Part shown: piece by piece, positions 9,110 to 16,812 of the stretch
Position numbering within the stretch: position 1 is the stretch's first letter
Layout of the letters: each line of letters starts with the position of its first letter
From: Roseivirga sp. BDSF3-8
Lineage (GTDB): Bacteria > Bacteroidota > Bacteroidia > Cytophagales > Cyclobacteriaceae
Direction: 5' to 3'
DNA length: 64,000 bases
Assembly: GCF_041449215.1 (NCBI RefSeq)
Contig: NZ_JBGNFV010000001.1
Location: forward strand, 4,543,001 to 4,607,000
Made by a program: the position numbers and the translations under genes
The notes under the pieces: model-generated
Told to the model about the DNA's origin: nothing
Seen by the model: the letters and a program-made list of their open reading frames with translations, nothing else
The model's database searches: none

Positions 9110-9254
9110 ACGGTATTGATTTGAGTATGATACAAACCAATTGGCTTGCTGCGCAGTCTTTTTGCGTAGATGATCATTTTTTTAAAATAATCTTTCTTCC
9201 GGCAAAGGGAGCATGATATTTTTAGGTTTGGTAAAAATTTAAAAAAAACGATTT

Positions 9255-9271
9255 GTTCTTTTTTAGAGAAC
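9255..9271. promoter_or_regulatory. Candidate HigA operator upstream of higB
   Basis: A short inverted repeat (GTTCT, 7-nt spacer, AGAAC) lies 11 bp before the toxin start. Autoregulated toxin-antitoxin operons usually carry such a palindrome at the promoter, but this one has only 5-bp arms, so it is tentative. Confidence 0.3.
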
Positions 9272-9281
9272 TTGTACTTTT

Positions 9282-9578
9282 ATGAAAAGAATTTTGGCCA
9301 GGAAGGCGCTGCGGGAGTTTTGGGAGAAACACCCCGATGCGGAAACTTACCTTAAAGTATGGTACGAAACTGCCCGGGGAGCATCCTGGTACTCACCTGC
9401 TGATATAAAGCAAAGTTATGCTAATGCCAGTATTCTGAAAGACAGCAGGGTGGTATTTAACATTCAAGGGAATAGCTACCGGCTTATCGTAAAATTCAAT
9501 TTTGACAGGCAATGGGCCTTTATTCGGTTTGTAGGGACACATGCCGAATATGACAGGATAGATGCAAATACCATCTGA
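9282..9578 (+). CDS. higB: HigB-family type II toxin (mRNA interferase)
   Basis: A 98-aa basic protein of the RelE-fold HigB family, which cleaves mRNA at the ribosome. The C-terminal motif FVGTHAEYDRIDA is characteristic, and the central strand NSYRLIVKFNF is also typical. It is encoded first, followed directly by its antitoxin, which is the reversed order usual for higBA. Length matches the family. Confidence 0.9.
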   Translation: MKRILARKALREFWEKHPDAETYLKVWYETARGASWYSPADIKQSYANASILKDSRVVFNIQGNSYRLIVKFNFDRQWAFIRFVGTHAEYDRIDANTI

Positions 9579-9579
9579 A

Positions 9580-10023
9580 ATGAAAATCAAACCTATAAAA
9601 TCAGAAGAAGATTACGAAAAGGCCCTTGAGCGTCTTGATGAAATCTTTGATGCAGCCCCTGATTCACCGGAAGGGGATGAGGCAGAAATATTATCTCTGC
9701 TTATAGAGAATTATGAGGACGAGCATTACACTATTGAAGCCCCGGATCCGGTAGAGGCCATCAGGATCCGTATGGAAGAAATGGGGCTGCGGCAAAAGGA
9801 CCTGATAGGCGTGATAGGAGGAAAAAGCCGGGTGTCTGAAATTTTAAACCGGAAGAAAAAACTAACGGTGGAAATGATACGGATGCTTGAAGAAAAACTC
9901 AATATATCGGCTTCATTATTGGTGCAGGATTACCCGCTCAGACCCTATGAGTCCAACTCCCCACTGAATGTTGCAGCCGAAGAAGAAAATCCCTATCAGA
10001 AGTCGCCCAAAAAACAGAAATAA
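9580..10023 (+). CDS. higA: HigA-family antitoxin with XRE-type HTH
   Basis: The product is 147 aa from ATG 9580, one base after the toxin stop. An upstream in-frame ATG at 9562 would overlap the toxin gene, but family proteins begin like MKIKPIKSEEDY, which favours 9580. Residues 1-50 form the toxin-binding N-terminus, and residues 57-110 form a helix-turn-helix (MGLRQKDLIGVIGGKSRVSEIL). The tail of about 30 residues is polar. It should neutralise HigB and repress the operon. Confidence 0.9.
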   Translation: MKIKPIKSEEDYEKALERLDEIFDAAPDSPEGDEAEILSLLIENYEDEHYTIEAPDPVEAIRIRMEEMGLRQKDLIGVIGGKSRVSEILNRKKKLTVEMIRMLEEKLNISASLLVQDYPLRPYESNSPLNVAAEEENPYQKSPKKQK

Positions 10024-10080
10024 TATCACTGTTAGCCATTCCTACTTACTCTACCTCATTAATACCTTTCATATTTACTG

Positions 10081-11526
10081 ATGAATAGCCGCTTTTTCAG
10101 CTTATCAGTTGCTTTTATCCTATTAAGTATGGGCTTACATGCTTGTAACGCAGGCTCTCTTAAAAAGGAAAATGATGATTTTCAGCGTGAAATACTACAG
10201 TATAATCGATATACACACCGGGCTTTTGCTATACAAAACGTCACCCTGATAGATGGTACTGGGGGCAATCCAGGGCAGAACCAAAGCGTACTCATTGAAG
10301 ATGGATTAATAAAGGCCGTAGGTGAAACAGGTACGATAAGGCTCCCGCGTGGTACAAAAGTAGTAGATGGTACCGGCAAGACCCTTATGCCCGGCCTGGT
10401 AGGTATGCATAACCATATGCACATGCCTGGTATCCAATTTCTTGGAGAGTGGGGAGCTTTATTATATCTGGCTGCAGGGGTGACTACTATGCAAACCTGC
10501 GGGTCGGCCTCCCCGGTCGAGGAAATTCGCCTGGTGGAGCAAATAGATAGCGGCCTGGTAGAAGGGCCGGAGATATTTACCAGCGCCCCCTACTTTACCG
10601 GCCCGGGTGGAAGTACAGCTATGATCATACCAGAGAATGACACCCAGATTAGAGATACAGTAGCTTATTGGGCTGAAAAGGGTGTGAGGTGGTTTAAGGT
10701 TTATCGCCACACCAGGCCGGAAGACCTTCAGGTGATAATCAATGAGGTTCATCGGCATGGAGGAAAAGTTACCGGACACCTCTGTTCCATCACTTTTAAA
10801 GAAGCCACGGAAATGGGTATAGACGGCATAGAGCACGGCCTGAATAGCGCGACGGACTTCAGCCTGAGCAAAAACCCCGGTACATGTGATGCCAGCAGGG
10901 AGTTTATCGATCATATTGATGTGAATTCGCAGGAAGTAGGCTCTGTACTTCGGAAGCTTATCGAGCAGAATGTATTTCTTACCAGTACAGTGGCCATTTA
11001 TGAGGCTAGTATACCTATGCGAGCGCATGCGAGAGAAGAATCTGTAGCACTTATGCCGCAAAGTGTTAAGCAGGCCTATGATGAACGCAGAGCCCGCATA
11101 CGGCAGGATAGTAGTGAGGCACAGGTGCAGTCCGATAGGAGAGAGGCCCGACTACAGCGCATTCTCGGGTTCGAAAAACGGTTTTTTGATATGGGAGGGC
11201 ACTTAGTTGCTGGGGTAGATGCCGGGAGGCATGTACTTCCGGGATTTGGAGATCAGCGAAATTATGAATTAATGGTGACAGAGGGGGGCTTTCTGCCTGC
11301 CGAAGCTATTCAGGTAATGACCCAAAACGGTGCCAGGGCATTGCACAGAAATGATATAGGTCATATAGCCAAGGGCATGAAAGCCGATCTTGTATTACTG
11401 GATGGTGACCTTACGGAAAACCCTGAAGTGATTTATGCAGTGGAAGCTGTTTATAAGAATGGCCGGCCATATGATGCTGACAAGCTCTTGGTAAAGGCAA
11501 TGAAACTGAAAAATAACCTTCCTTAA
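10081..11526 (+). CDS. Metal-dependent amidohydrolase, lipoprotein
   Basis: This 481-aa amidohydrolase-superfamily protein (imidazolonepropionase/prolidase-like) has a lipoprotein signal (lipobox LHAC, Cys22), so it should work at the cell surface or in the periplasm. Metal ligands are H110 and H112 in MHNHMH, K206 (probably carbamylated) in RWFKVY, H233 in TGHL, H252 in EHGLN and D380 in AGVDAG. The substrate is unknown; relatives cleave cyclic amides or peptides. The next gene starts four bases after the stop, so it leads a three-gene operon. Confidence 0.88.
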   Translation: MNSRFFSLSVAFILLSMGLHACNAGSLKKENDDFQREILQYNRYTHRAFAIQNVTLIDGTGGNPGQNQSVLIEDGLIKAVGETGTIRLPRGTKVVDGTGKTLMPGLVGMHNHMHMPGIQFLGEWGALLYLAAGVTTMQTCGSASPVEEIRLVEQIDSGLVEGPEIFTSAPYFTGPGGSTAMIIPENDTQIRDTVAYWAEKGVRWFKVYRHTRPEDLQVIINEVHRHGGKVTGHLCSITFKEATEMGIDGIEHGLNSATDFSLSKNPGTCDASREFIDHIDVNSQEVGSVLRKLIEQNVFLTSTVAIYEASIPMRAHAREESVALMPQSVKQAYDERRARIRQDSSEAQVQSDRREARLQRILGFEKRFFDMGGHLVAGVDAGRHVLPGFGDQRNYELMVTEGGFLPAEAIQVMTQNGARALHRNDIGHIAKGMKADLVLLDGDLTENPEVIYAVEAVYKNGRPYDADKLLVKAMKLKNNLP

Positions 11527-11530
11527 TGGT

Positions 11531-12013
11531 ATGGGAGTACAAAATCCAAATGAATACAGTATCAGAATGTTCCGCTCTGAAGATGAGGAAGGGCTTTTGC
11601 GTTTGATCAGACTCAATACTCCTGCCTATTTTGCTCCCGAAGAAGCACAAGACTATAAGGACTACCTGGAGAATGAAAGGGAAAAGTATTTTGTAGCCAT
11701 TGCAGAAGACACCGTTATAGCCGGTGGAGGCATTAACTTTAAAAATGAGGAGAAGGCAGCATGGCTTTCATGGGACCTTGTACACCCCTACTGGCAGGGA
11801 AAGGGAGTGGGAGGAGCCATTGTGCAGCAGCGCATTCAATACATACGGGAGCACAATAGCGTACAACAGATTGTCGTTCGTACCTCTCAGTTTGCATGGA
11901 AATTTTATGAAAAGCAAGGATTTGATCTGGTGCAAAAGGTGGATGATTACTGGGCAAAGGGTTATCATCTTTATCTGATGAAAATGGGTGTATATGACCA
12001 AATACGGAATTGA
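11531..12013 (+). CDS. GNAT-family N-acetyltransferase
   Basis: A 160-aa GCN5-related acyltransferase. The acetyl-CoA loop QGKGVG is at residues 89-94 after the VHPYWQ strand, and the C-terminal motif is FYEKQGFDLV. The acceptor substrate is unknown. It sits between an amidohydrolase (4-bp gap) and a GTP-cyclohydrolase-II-like gene (7-bp gap), so the three are probably one transcript. Confidence 0.87.
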   Translation: MGVQNPNEYSIRMFRSEDEEGLLRLIRLNTPAYFAPEEAQDYKDYLENEREKYFVAIAEDTVIAGGGINFKNEEKAAWLSWDLVHPYWQGKGVGGAIVQQRIQYIREHNSVQQIVVRTSQFAWKFYEKQGFDLVQKVDDYWAKGYHLYLMKMGVYDQIRN

Positions 12014-12020
12014 GTAAGAT

Positions 12021-12533
12021 ATGATTGTAAAACTTGGCGAAGGGGTCTTAAATACCCCATACGGCCGCTATAGAGAAGTATTATTCTATGATGGCCAAAA
12101 AGAAACCATCGTGATGATACTGGGTGATGTGGCTGGTCATAAAGATGTATTATGTCGTGTACACTCCGCCTGTATCTATGGCCATTACTTTAGCAGTTCT
12201 GAATGTGACTGCCGGGAGCAGATGAAAGCTGCACAGAAACTCATTCAGACAGCAGGTAAGGGCGTTATTATTCTGCTGGATCAGGAGGGAAAGGGTAACG
12301 GGCACTTCGCTCTTATGAAAAGTACTCTCTATAAAAACGAGGGCTCGAAGCAGGCCGGTGCCTACGAAAAGGCCGGGTTTAGCCGGGACAATAGAGACTT
12401 CCGCTGTGCCGCCAAGGTGCTAAAAGCTCTCCACGTGCTATCTGTGAAGTTGATTACTGATAATCCGGCTAAAACCAATACCCTTGAAGATCATGGTGTG
12501 TCTGTAAACGGAATAATATCGACCGGTAAATAG
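12021..12533 (+). CDS. GTP cyclohydrolase II-like protein, divergent
   Basis: A 170-aa protein with the RibA/GTP cyclohydrolase II fold. The family opens the GTP imidazole ring as the first step of riboflavin synthesis. The zinc cysteines are kept (C51 in HSACIYG, C62 and C64 in ECDCRE), as are RVHS and TDNPAKTNTLEDHGV. The usual active-site stretch RQEGRGIG reads DQEGKGNG, and the D-V-E-A-N segment is replaced by GSKQAGAY. No DHBP synthase domain or other rib gene is nearby. It may be a side-pathway paralogue or act on another nucleotide (inference). Confidence 0.8.
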   Translation: MIVKLGEGVLNTPYGRYREVLFYDGQKETIVMILGDVAGHKDVLCRVHSACIYGHYFSSSECDCREQMKAAQKLIQTAGKGVIILLDQEGKGNGHFALMKSTLYKNEGSKQAGAYEKAGFSRDNRDFRCAAKVLKALHVLSVKLITDNPAKTNTLEDHGVSVNGIISTGK

Positions 12534-12543
12534 ACTTTCTCCA

Positions 12544-12747
12544 CTACTGAGGGTTGCGGGGCTTTTTCCTGAATGACATCAGGACTGCCACACCGGCAAA
12601 GAATAAGAATGATCCGAATATTGGAGACCATGTGTTAGCCCAGAATAATTCGTTGCCCCGCTGGGGATTATCTGCAAATCCGAACACAAAGAACAATACA
12701 ATTAAGATGGCGCCAAGAATGGTTAAAATGATGCCTACAGTTTTCAT
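12544..12747 (-). CDS. Small two-span membrane protein, 67 aa
   Basis: A 67-aa protein with two hydrophobic segments at about residues 4-24 and 42-60, separated by a polar loop (DNPQRGNELFW), and a basic tail (FRKKPRNPQ). It is convergent with the cyclohydrolase-like gene. I recognise no family and can propose no function. Confidence 0.6.
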   Translation of the reverse strand: MKTVGIILTILGAILIVLFFVFGFADNPQRGNELFWANTWSPIFGSFLFFAGVAVLMSFRKKPRNPQ

Positions 12748-12945
12748 AGTTCAATAGTTTTCATTCGCGTATGCTTTATTAAGAGTTTACAGGGCGTATT
12801 GTTATTCAATCCTGGTAAAGGGGGAGGGGACAGGAGGCAGTTATAACCAGTGCAGATAGATTGGAAAGATGACGTATAAATTGATGATTCAACAAAATCA
12901 GAGTATATTATACGTAACCCTTTTTTAACTAAAAATTAAACTTTT

Positions 12946-13143
12946 ATGAATAAGAAGAAAATTTCTTTGGAAAACCTGAACGTGAAAAGCTTTAGCACTG
13001 AATTTAAACCTTCAAAACTTAAAGGTGGAGCAAGCGGGTATGCCGGAGGTTTGTGCACCGGATATGACTGCTCGCTCGAGAGCCTATGTAATGTTTGTGA
13101 AGGAACTGAAGAGGCCTCTAACTGTTGTCCTCCAATAAAGTAG
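12946..13143 (+). CDS. Class I lanthipeptide-like precursor peptide 2 (six-cysteine core)
   Basis: A 65-aa ORF. Residues 1-19 (MNKKKISLENLNVKSFSTE) match the Bacteroidetes class I lanthipeptide leader and align with precursor 1 at 7319. Gly-Gly at 26-27 looks like the leader end. The core has six cysteines and several Ser/Thr (CTGYDCSLESLC, then CEGTEEASNCC), enough for several thioether rings if it is modified. No lanthionine synthetase or exporter gene lies in the window, so modification would have to act in trans. A strong terminator follows immediately. Confidence 0.75.
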   Translation: MNKKKISLENLNVKSFSTEFKPSKLKGGASGYAGGLCTGYDCSLESLCNVCEGTEEASNCCPPIK

Positions 13144-13163
13144 GACATTCTTGCCCACTACAC

Positions 13164-13195
13164 AACCACCTGATTTCCTTCAGGTGGTTTTTTTG
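13164..13195 (+). terminator. Rho-independent terminator after precursor peptide 2
   Basis: A perfect 10-bp stem (AACCACCTGA with TCAGGTGGTT) followed by a run of seven T. It isolates the precursor as a single-gene transcript. Confidence 0.9.
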
Positions 13196-13280
13196 TCTTT
13201 CAGGACACTCTATAGGCCGGGGCAGCAGATACATCCCGGTTCATTATTTGAAATAAGGTAATAACTATCTAAATTAAAAA

Positions 13281-14033
13281 ATGAACCCAACTATTACCCT
13301 GCGCTTTTTAGGATGTGGAGACGCATTCGGGAGTGGTGGCAGAGCCCAATCCAGCTTTTTTCTACATACCTCTTCTTTAGGCTTTATGGTGGACTGTGGT
13401 GCCACCACGCTGGTACAACTAAAAGCTGCCGGCCTAACGACTAATGAGCTTGATATTATTGCCCTTACCCATTTTCACGGTGATCATTATGGAGGTGTGC
13501 CTTATATCCTGCTGGATGCGGCATTATACCAAAACAGACAAAAACCCCTTACCATTATCTCGCCACCAGGAGGGCAAGCGAGAATCACTGCCCTTCTCGA
13601 AAGCCTTTATCCCGGTACACATGAAAAGATTTTTGGTAAGCTCGACCTGAATTTTCTGGAATATAATGGAGAAGACAGGTTGGAACCTGAGGCTAACGTG
13701 CAGCTACATACCTTTCCTGTAATTCATTCTCCTGAGAGCTTACCTCACGGATTCAGGCTGCAGATAGGTGAAAATATACTGGGCTTTTCCGGAGATACAA
13801 CGTGGACAGATACTTTACCCGAAATAGCTGAGGGAAGTGACTTGTTTGTGTGTGAGTGTAATAACTTCAACACCGTTACACCCCAGCATATTGATTATCA
13901 TACCCTTCAGGAAAACCTTGGTCAACTTCGATGCAAACGGATTATTCTCAATCATTTGGGAGAAGAAATGCTGTCAAACCTGGATAAGGTGGAAATACCT
14001 GTGGCAGAAGATGACGAGGAAATAGTCTTTTAA
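13281..14033 (+). CDS. MBL-fold metallo-hydrolase, RNase Z-like
   Basis: A 250-aa metallo-beta-lactamase-fold hydrolase. Metal ligands are in HFHGDH (residues 64-69), H149, D172 in GFSGDTTW and H225 in LNHLGEEM. The N-terminal LRFLGCGDAFGSGG resembles the RNase Z/ElaC and phosphodiesterase branch. It lacks the long exosite arm of tRNase Z, so tRNA processing is not certain. Confidence 0.87.
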   Translation: MNPTITLRFLGCGDAFGSGGRAQSSFFLHTSSLGFMVDCGATTLVQLKAAGLTTNELDIIALTHFHGDHYGGVPYILLDAALYQNRQKPLTIISPPGGQARITALLESLYPGTHEKIFGKLDLNFLEYNGEDRLEPEANVQLHTFPVIHSPESLPHGFRLQIGENILGFSGDTTWTDTLPEIAEGSDLFVCECNNFNTVTPQHIDYHTLQENLGQLRCKRIILNHLGEEMLSNLDKVEIPVAEDDEEIVF

Positions 14034-14109
14034 TAAACGGTTGAATTGCATGTAAATTACGTAATTAGCGCATATAGACTATTTGACAGCATAAACCACG
14101 TAAGCATAC

Positions 14110-15246
14110 ATGAAAAGATTAGACAGAAGAGGCTTTATAGTTAAGGCCGGTAAAGCGGCTGCACTAACCACTACCCTGCCGTTAATCACCACGTCCTGTG
14201 GCGGTGGGTCCGGTGAAAAGGCAAGCCAGGGGGCCTCCAATGTTAATTATAATAAAACCTTTGAATGGAAAATGGTAACTACCTGGCCACCCAATTTTCC
14301 GGTATTGGGAGAAGGTTGCCAGATGATGGCCGATTGGGTAGGAAAAATGTCTAATGGCCGGCTGAAAATAAGAGTCTACGGAGGTGGTGAGCTGGTGCCA
14401 GCTCTAGAAGCCTTTGAAGCAGTAAGTAGCGGAATTGCCGAAATGGGAAACGCAGCCAGCTATTACTGGGCTGGAAAGGCTCCGGCCTCGCAGTTTTTTG
14501 CCTCTGTGCCTTTTGGAATGAATGCTCAGCAATTGGGAGCATGGATCCAAAGCGGCGGCGGACTTGAGCTATGGCGCGAGCTTTATGCTAACTTTAACCT
14601 AATCCCCTTTCTCGTGGGTAATACCGGCGTTCAGATGGGAGGGTGGTTCAATAAGGAAATCAACAGCCTGGCTGATGTGCAGGGCCTGAAGATGCGTATT
14701 CCCGGCCTGGGCGGAAAGGTTATTACCGCTGCCGGTGGTACAGCGGTGCTCTCTGCCGGTGGTGAGATCTATACCAATCTTGAGCGTGGCGTGATTGACG
14801 CCACAGAGTGGATAGGCCCCTACCATGACTACAAAATGGGCTTTCATAAAATTGCGAAATACTATTACTACCCCGGCTGGCATGAGACAGGTACAGCGTT
14901 TGAATCGTTCGTAAATAAATCCAAGTGGGAAGAACTCCCTTCCGACCTGCAGGCAATCCTGGAAGTGGCCCTTGCCTGGCAAAATAGCTGGACACTAGCG
15001 GAATTTGACGCCCAGAATGCTATATACCTGGATAAACTTGTAAATGAAGAAGGTGTGGATCTCAGGCAGTTCCCGGACGAAGTATTAAATGCCTTCCGTG
15101 AGTATACAGGGGATGTATTATCGGACATCACCGCTTCGGATGCAATGAGCCGCAAGGTCTATGAAAGTTACCAGGCTTTTCAGGATAAAGTAGCTGACTG
15201 GTCGGGCATCACTGAGCAAATCTATTATAATAAAATCCAGCAGTGA
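14110..15246 (+). CDS. dctP: TRAP transporter substrate-binding protein (DctP/TakP-like), Tat lipoprotein
   Basis: A 378-aa periplasmic binding protein of a TRAP transporter. It has a twin-arginine motif (DRRGFIV) and a lipobox (ITTSC, Cys30), so it is probably exported by Tat and lipid anchored. The family core (WPPNFPVLGEG, MRIPGLGGKV, ATEWIGPYHD) resembles the TakP alpha-keto-acid branch. It feeds the membrane genes at 16270-18116, but an opposite-strand gene (15299-16108) and a possible terminator lie between, so it is probably transcribed apart from them. Confidence 0.9.
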   Translation: MKRLDRRGFIVKAGKAAALTTTLPLITTSCGGGSGEKASQGASNVNYNKTFEWKMVTTWPPNFPVLGEGCQMMADWVGKMSNGRLKIRVYGGGELVPALEAFEAVSSGIAEMGNAASYYWAGKAPASQFFASVPFGMNAQQLGAWIQSGGGLELWRELYANFNLIPFLVGNTGVQMGGWFNKEINSLADVQGLKMRIPGLGGKVITAAGGTAVLSAGGEIYTNLERGVIDATEWIGPYHDYKMGFHKIAKYYYYPGWHETGTAFESFVNKSKWEELPSDLQAILEVALAWQNSWTLAEFDAQNAIYLDKLVNEEGVDLRQFPDEVLNAFREYTGDVLSDITASDAMSRKVYESYQAFQDKVADWSGITEQIYYNKIQQ

Positions 15247-15268
15247 TTATGAAGAAGTGATAAGGGCA

Positions 15269-15308
15269 GGCTATTTCGGGGTACGGAATAGCCTTCGTTC
15301 ATTTTTTT
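15269..15308 (+). terminator. Possible terminator after the TRAP binding-protein gene
   Basis: Stem GGCTATT/AATAGCC with an 11-nt loop. The T run (15302-15308) begins eight bases after the stem, so the fit is imperfect. Confidence 0.35.
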
Positions 15309-16108
15309 GCACCCAGCCTGGCTGAAAATCCCGCATTGATTCCTGCATGTAGCCCCGTAGTGGCCCCCAGGGTAATCCTGAACTGGTCAAATGCTAGTAA
15401 CAGGGAGGCACGCAGGGAGTAAAAAGTCCGCGATACATCATCCTCCGGTGAGAAAGTAGTATGGCCTGCATTCAGGTTGAATACTTGCGCAAGGTCCACG
15501 CCTATCAAAAAGCTCTCGTGTGTATCCACCATAAGCTCATGAGACACTACTAACGCCGGCATATGCCTGTTTGAGTACACATAAGTCTCTCCGGTGTTTC
15601 TCAGGTCCTCCAGAAAGTCCATTGATTCACCGTATTCATAAGTATAAAATACACCTGCTTTTAGGGGATACATGTTTATCGATCTGGTTCTGACCAGCGG
15701 AAACCCTATTTCTCCATAAACAGAGGCTGCATAAAACCTAAAGTCAGGCTGAGCCAACGGGGTGCCCTCAATAGGAAAAGTCCGGTTACCGAGGCTAAAA
15801 GCACCGCCAAAAGTATAAGCAAACCTGTTTTTTACATAACTACGATAAATCCTGCCTGTATACGCATTAACGATGTCATTTGCAGGAACTTCGCTCTCAT
15901 CAGATAAGTAGGAAGACCGCGTATAGTCCCCGGAGATATAGGTTGAGGCTGTATCTGGCTTCTCCTGCCCCGTAACAAAAGGCTTTGAGAGCACCTGGGT
16001 GCTCATGCCAAGGCGTGCAGGACCATATACATTTCTGCAGCTACTGAATAATACTGGTAGTATGATCAGGCAAAGAGCTATCCTGCTCAGGCATAATACA
16101 TTTTTCAT
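15299..16108 (-). CDS. Hypothetical lipoprotein with barrel-like C-terminal region
   Basis: A 269-aa protein with a lipoprotein signal (lipobox FSSC, Cys24). The rest is rich in alternating strands with aromatic residues (SVYGEIGFPLV, YSLRASLLLAF, LGATTGLHAGINAGF), resembling an outer-membrane barrel or surface protein. The family is not recognised. It lies on the opposite strand inside the TRAP locus, between dctP and dctQ. Confidence 0.65.
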   Translation of the reverse strand: MKNVLCLSRIALCLIILPVLFSSCRNVYGPARLGMSTQVLSKPFVTGQEKPDTASTYISGDYTRSSYLSDESEVPANDIVNAYTGRIYRSYVKNRFAYTFGGAFSLGNRTFPIEGTPLAQPDFRFYAASVYGEIGFPLVRTRSINMYPLKAGVFYTYEYGESMDFLEDLRNTGETYVYSNRHMPALVVSHELMVDTHESFLIGVDLAQVFNLNAGHTTFSPEDDVSRTFYSLRASLLLAFDQFRITLGATTGLHAGINAGFSARLGAKK

Positions 16109-16269
16109 GTTTATTGATAATTCAGGCGTTGATTCTTATGCCAGACACAAGATGCGCCGGGCTGGTTGTAATGAAAGGAGTCCAAATTTATAAATAATGG
16201 CAGATTTTCACTCAAAGTTGTTTCATAATAAATTGCTCTATTCCGTAGAAATTAAGCATATTCGCCGCC

Positions 16270-16812
16270 ATGATATCTGTTTTGCAAAAAATAGTAATGG
16301 GGATAGACCACTTTACCGAGTTTGCCGGTAAGCTTGTAAGCTGGGTTACGGTGCTGCTGGTACTTGTCGTGTTTTATGATGTCGTCACCCGTTACTTCTT
16401 TAATTACACCACCGTTGCTACTATCGAACTGGAATGGCACTTGTTCAGCCTTATTTTCCTGCTCGGAGCCGGATACGCGCTAAAACACGACCGGCACGTT
16501 CGGGTAGATGTTTTTTACACCCGTTTCAGTGAGAAGAAGAAGGCCATGATAAACCTGACAGGCAGTCTGCTGTTTCTTATACCATTTTGCGCTATTGTAA
16601 TTTATGCCGCTTTGCCCTTTGTGCAAAACAGCTATTCTATTTCTGAGACATCACCCGATCCGGGCGGATTGCCAGGCCGCTTTGTCATCAAGGGAGCCAT
16701 CGTTATCGGCTTTAGTCTGCTTTTAATACAGGCCATCGGGGAGCTGCTGCGTAACCTGCTTATTATTACCCGTAAGTCTTCAGGCACCATCCATAAACCT
16801 TCCGACCGCTAA
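16270..16812 (+). CDS. dctQ: TRAP transporter small permease (DctQ)
   Basis: A 180-aa protein with four transmembrane segments (about 15-40, 50-72, 90-112 and 138-162). It carries the DctQ features FYDVVTRYFF and LEWHLFSLIFLLGAGYALKHD. It forms the membrane complex with DctM for sodium-coupled uptake of an organic acid. The last base of its stop codon is the first base of the dctM start (TAATG). Confidence 0.92.
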   Translation: MISVLQKIVMGIDHFTEFAGKLVSWVTVLLVLVVFYDVVTRYFFNYTTVATIELEWHLFSLIFLLGAGYALKHDRHVRVDVFYTRFSEKKKAMINLTGSLLFLIPFCAIVIYAALPFVQNSYSISETSPDPGGLPGRFVIKGAIVIGFSLLLIQAIGELLRNLLIITRKSSGTIHKPSDR

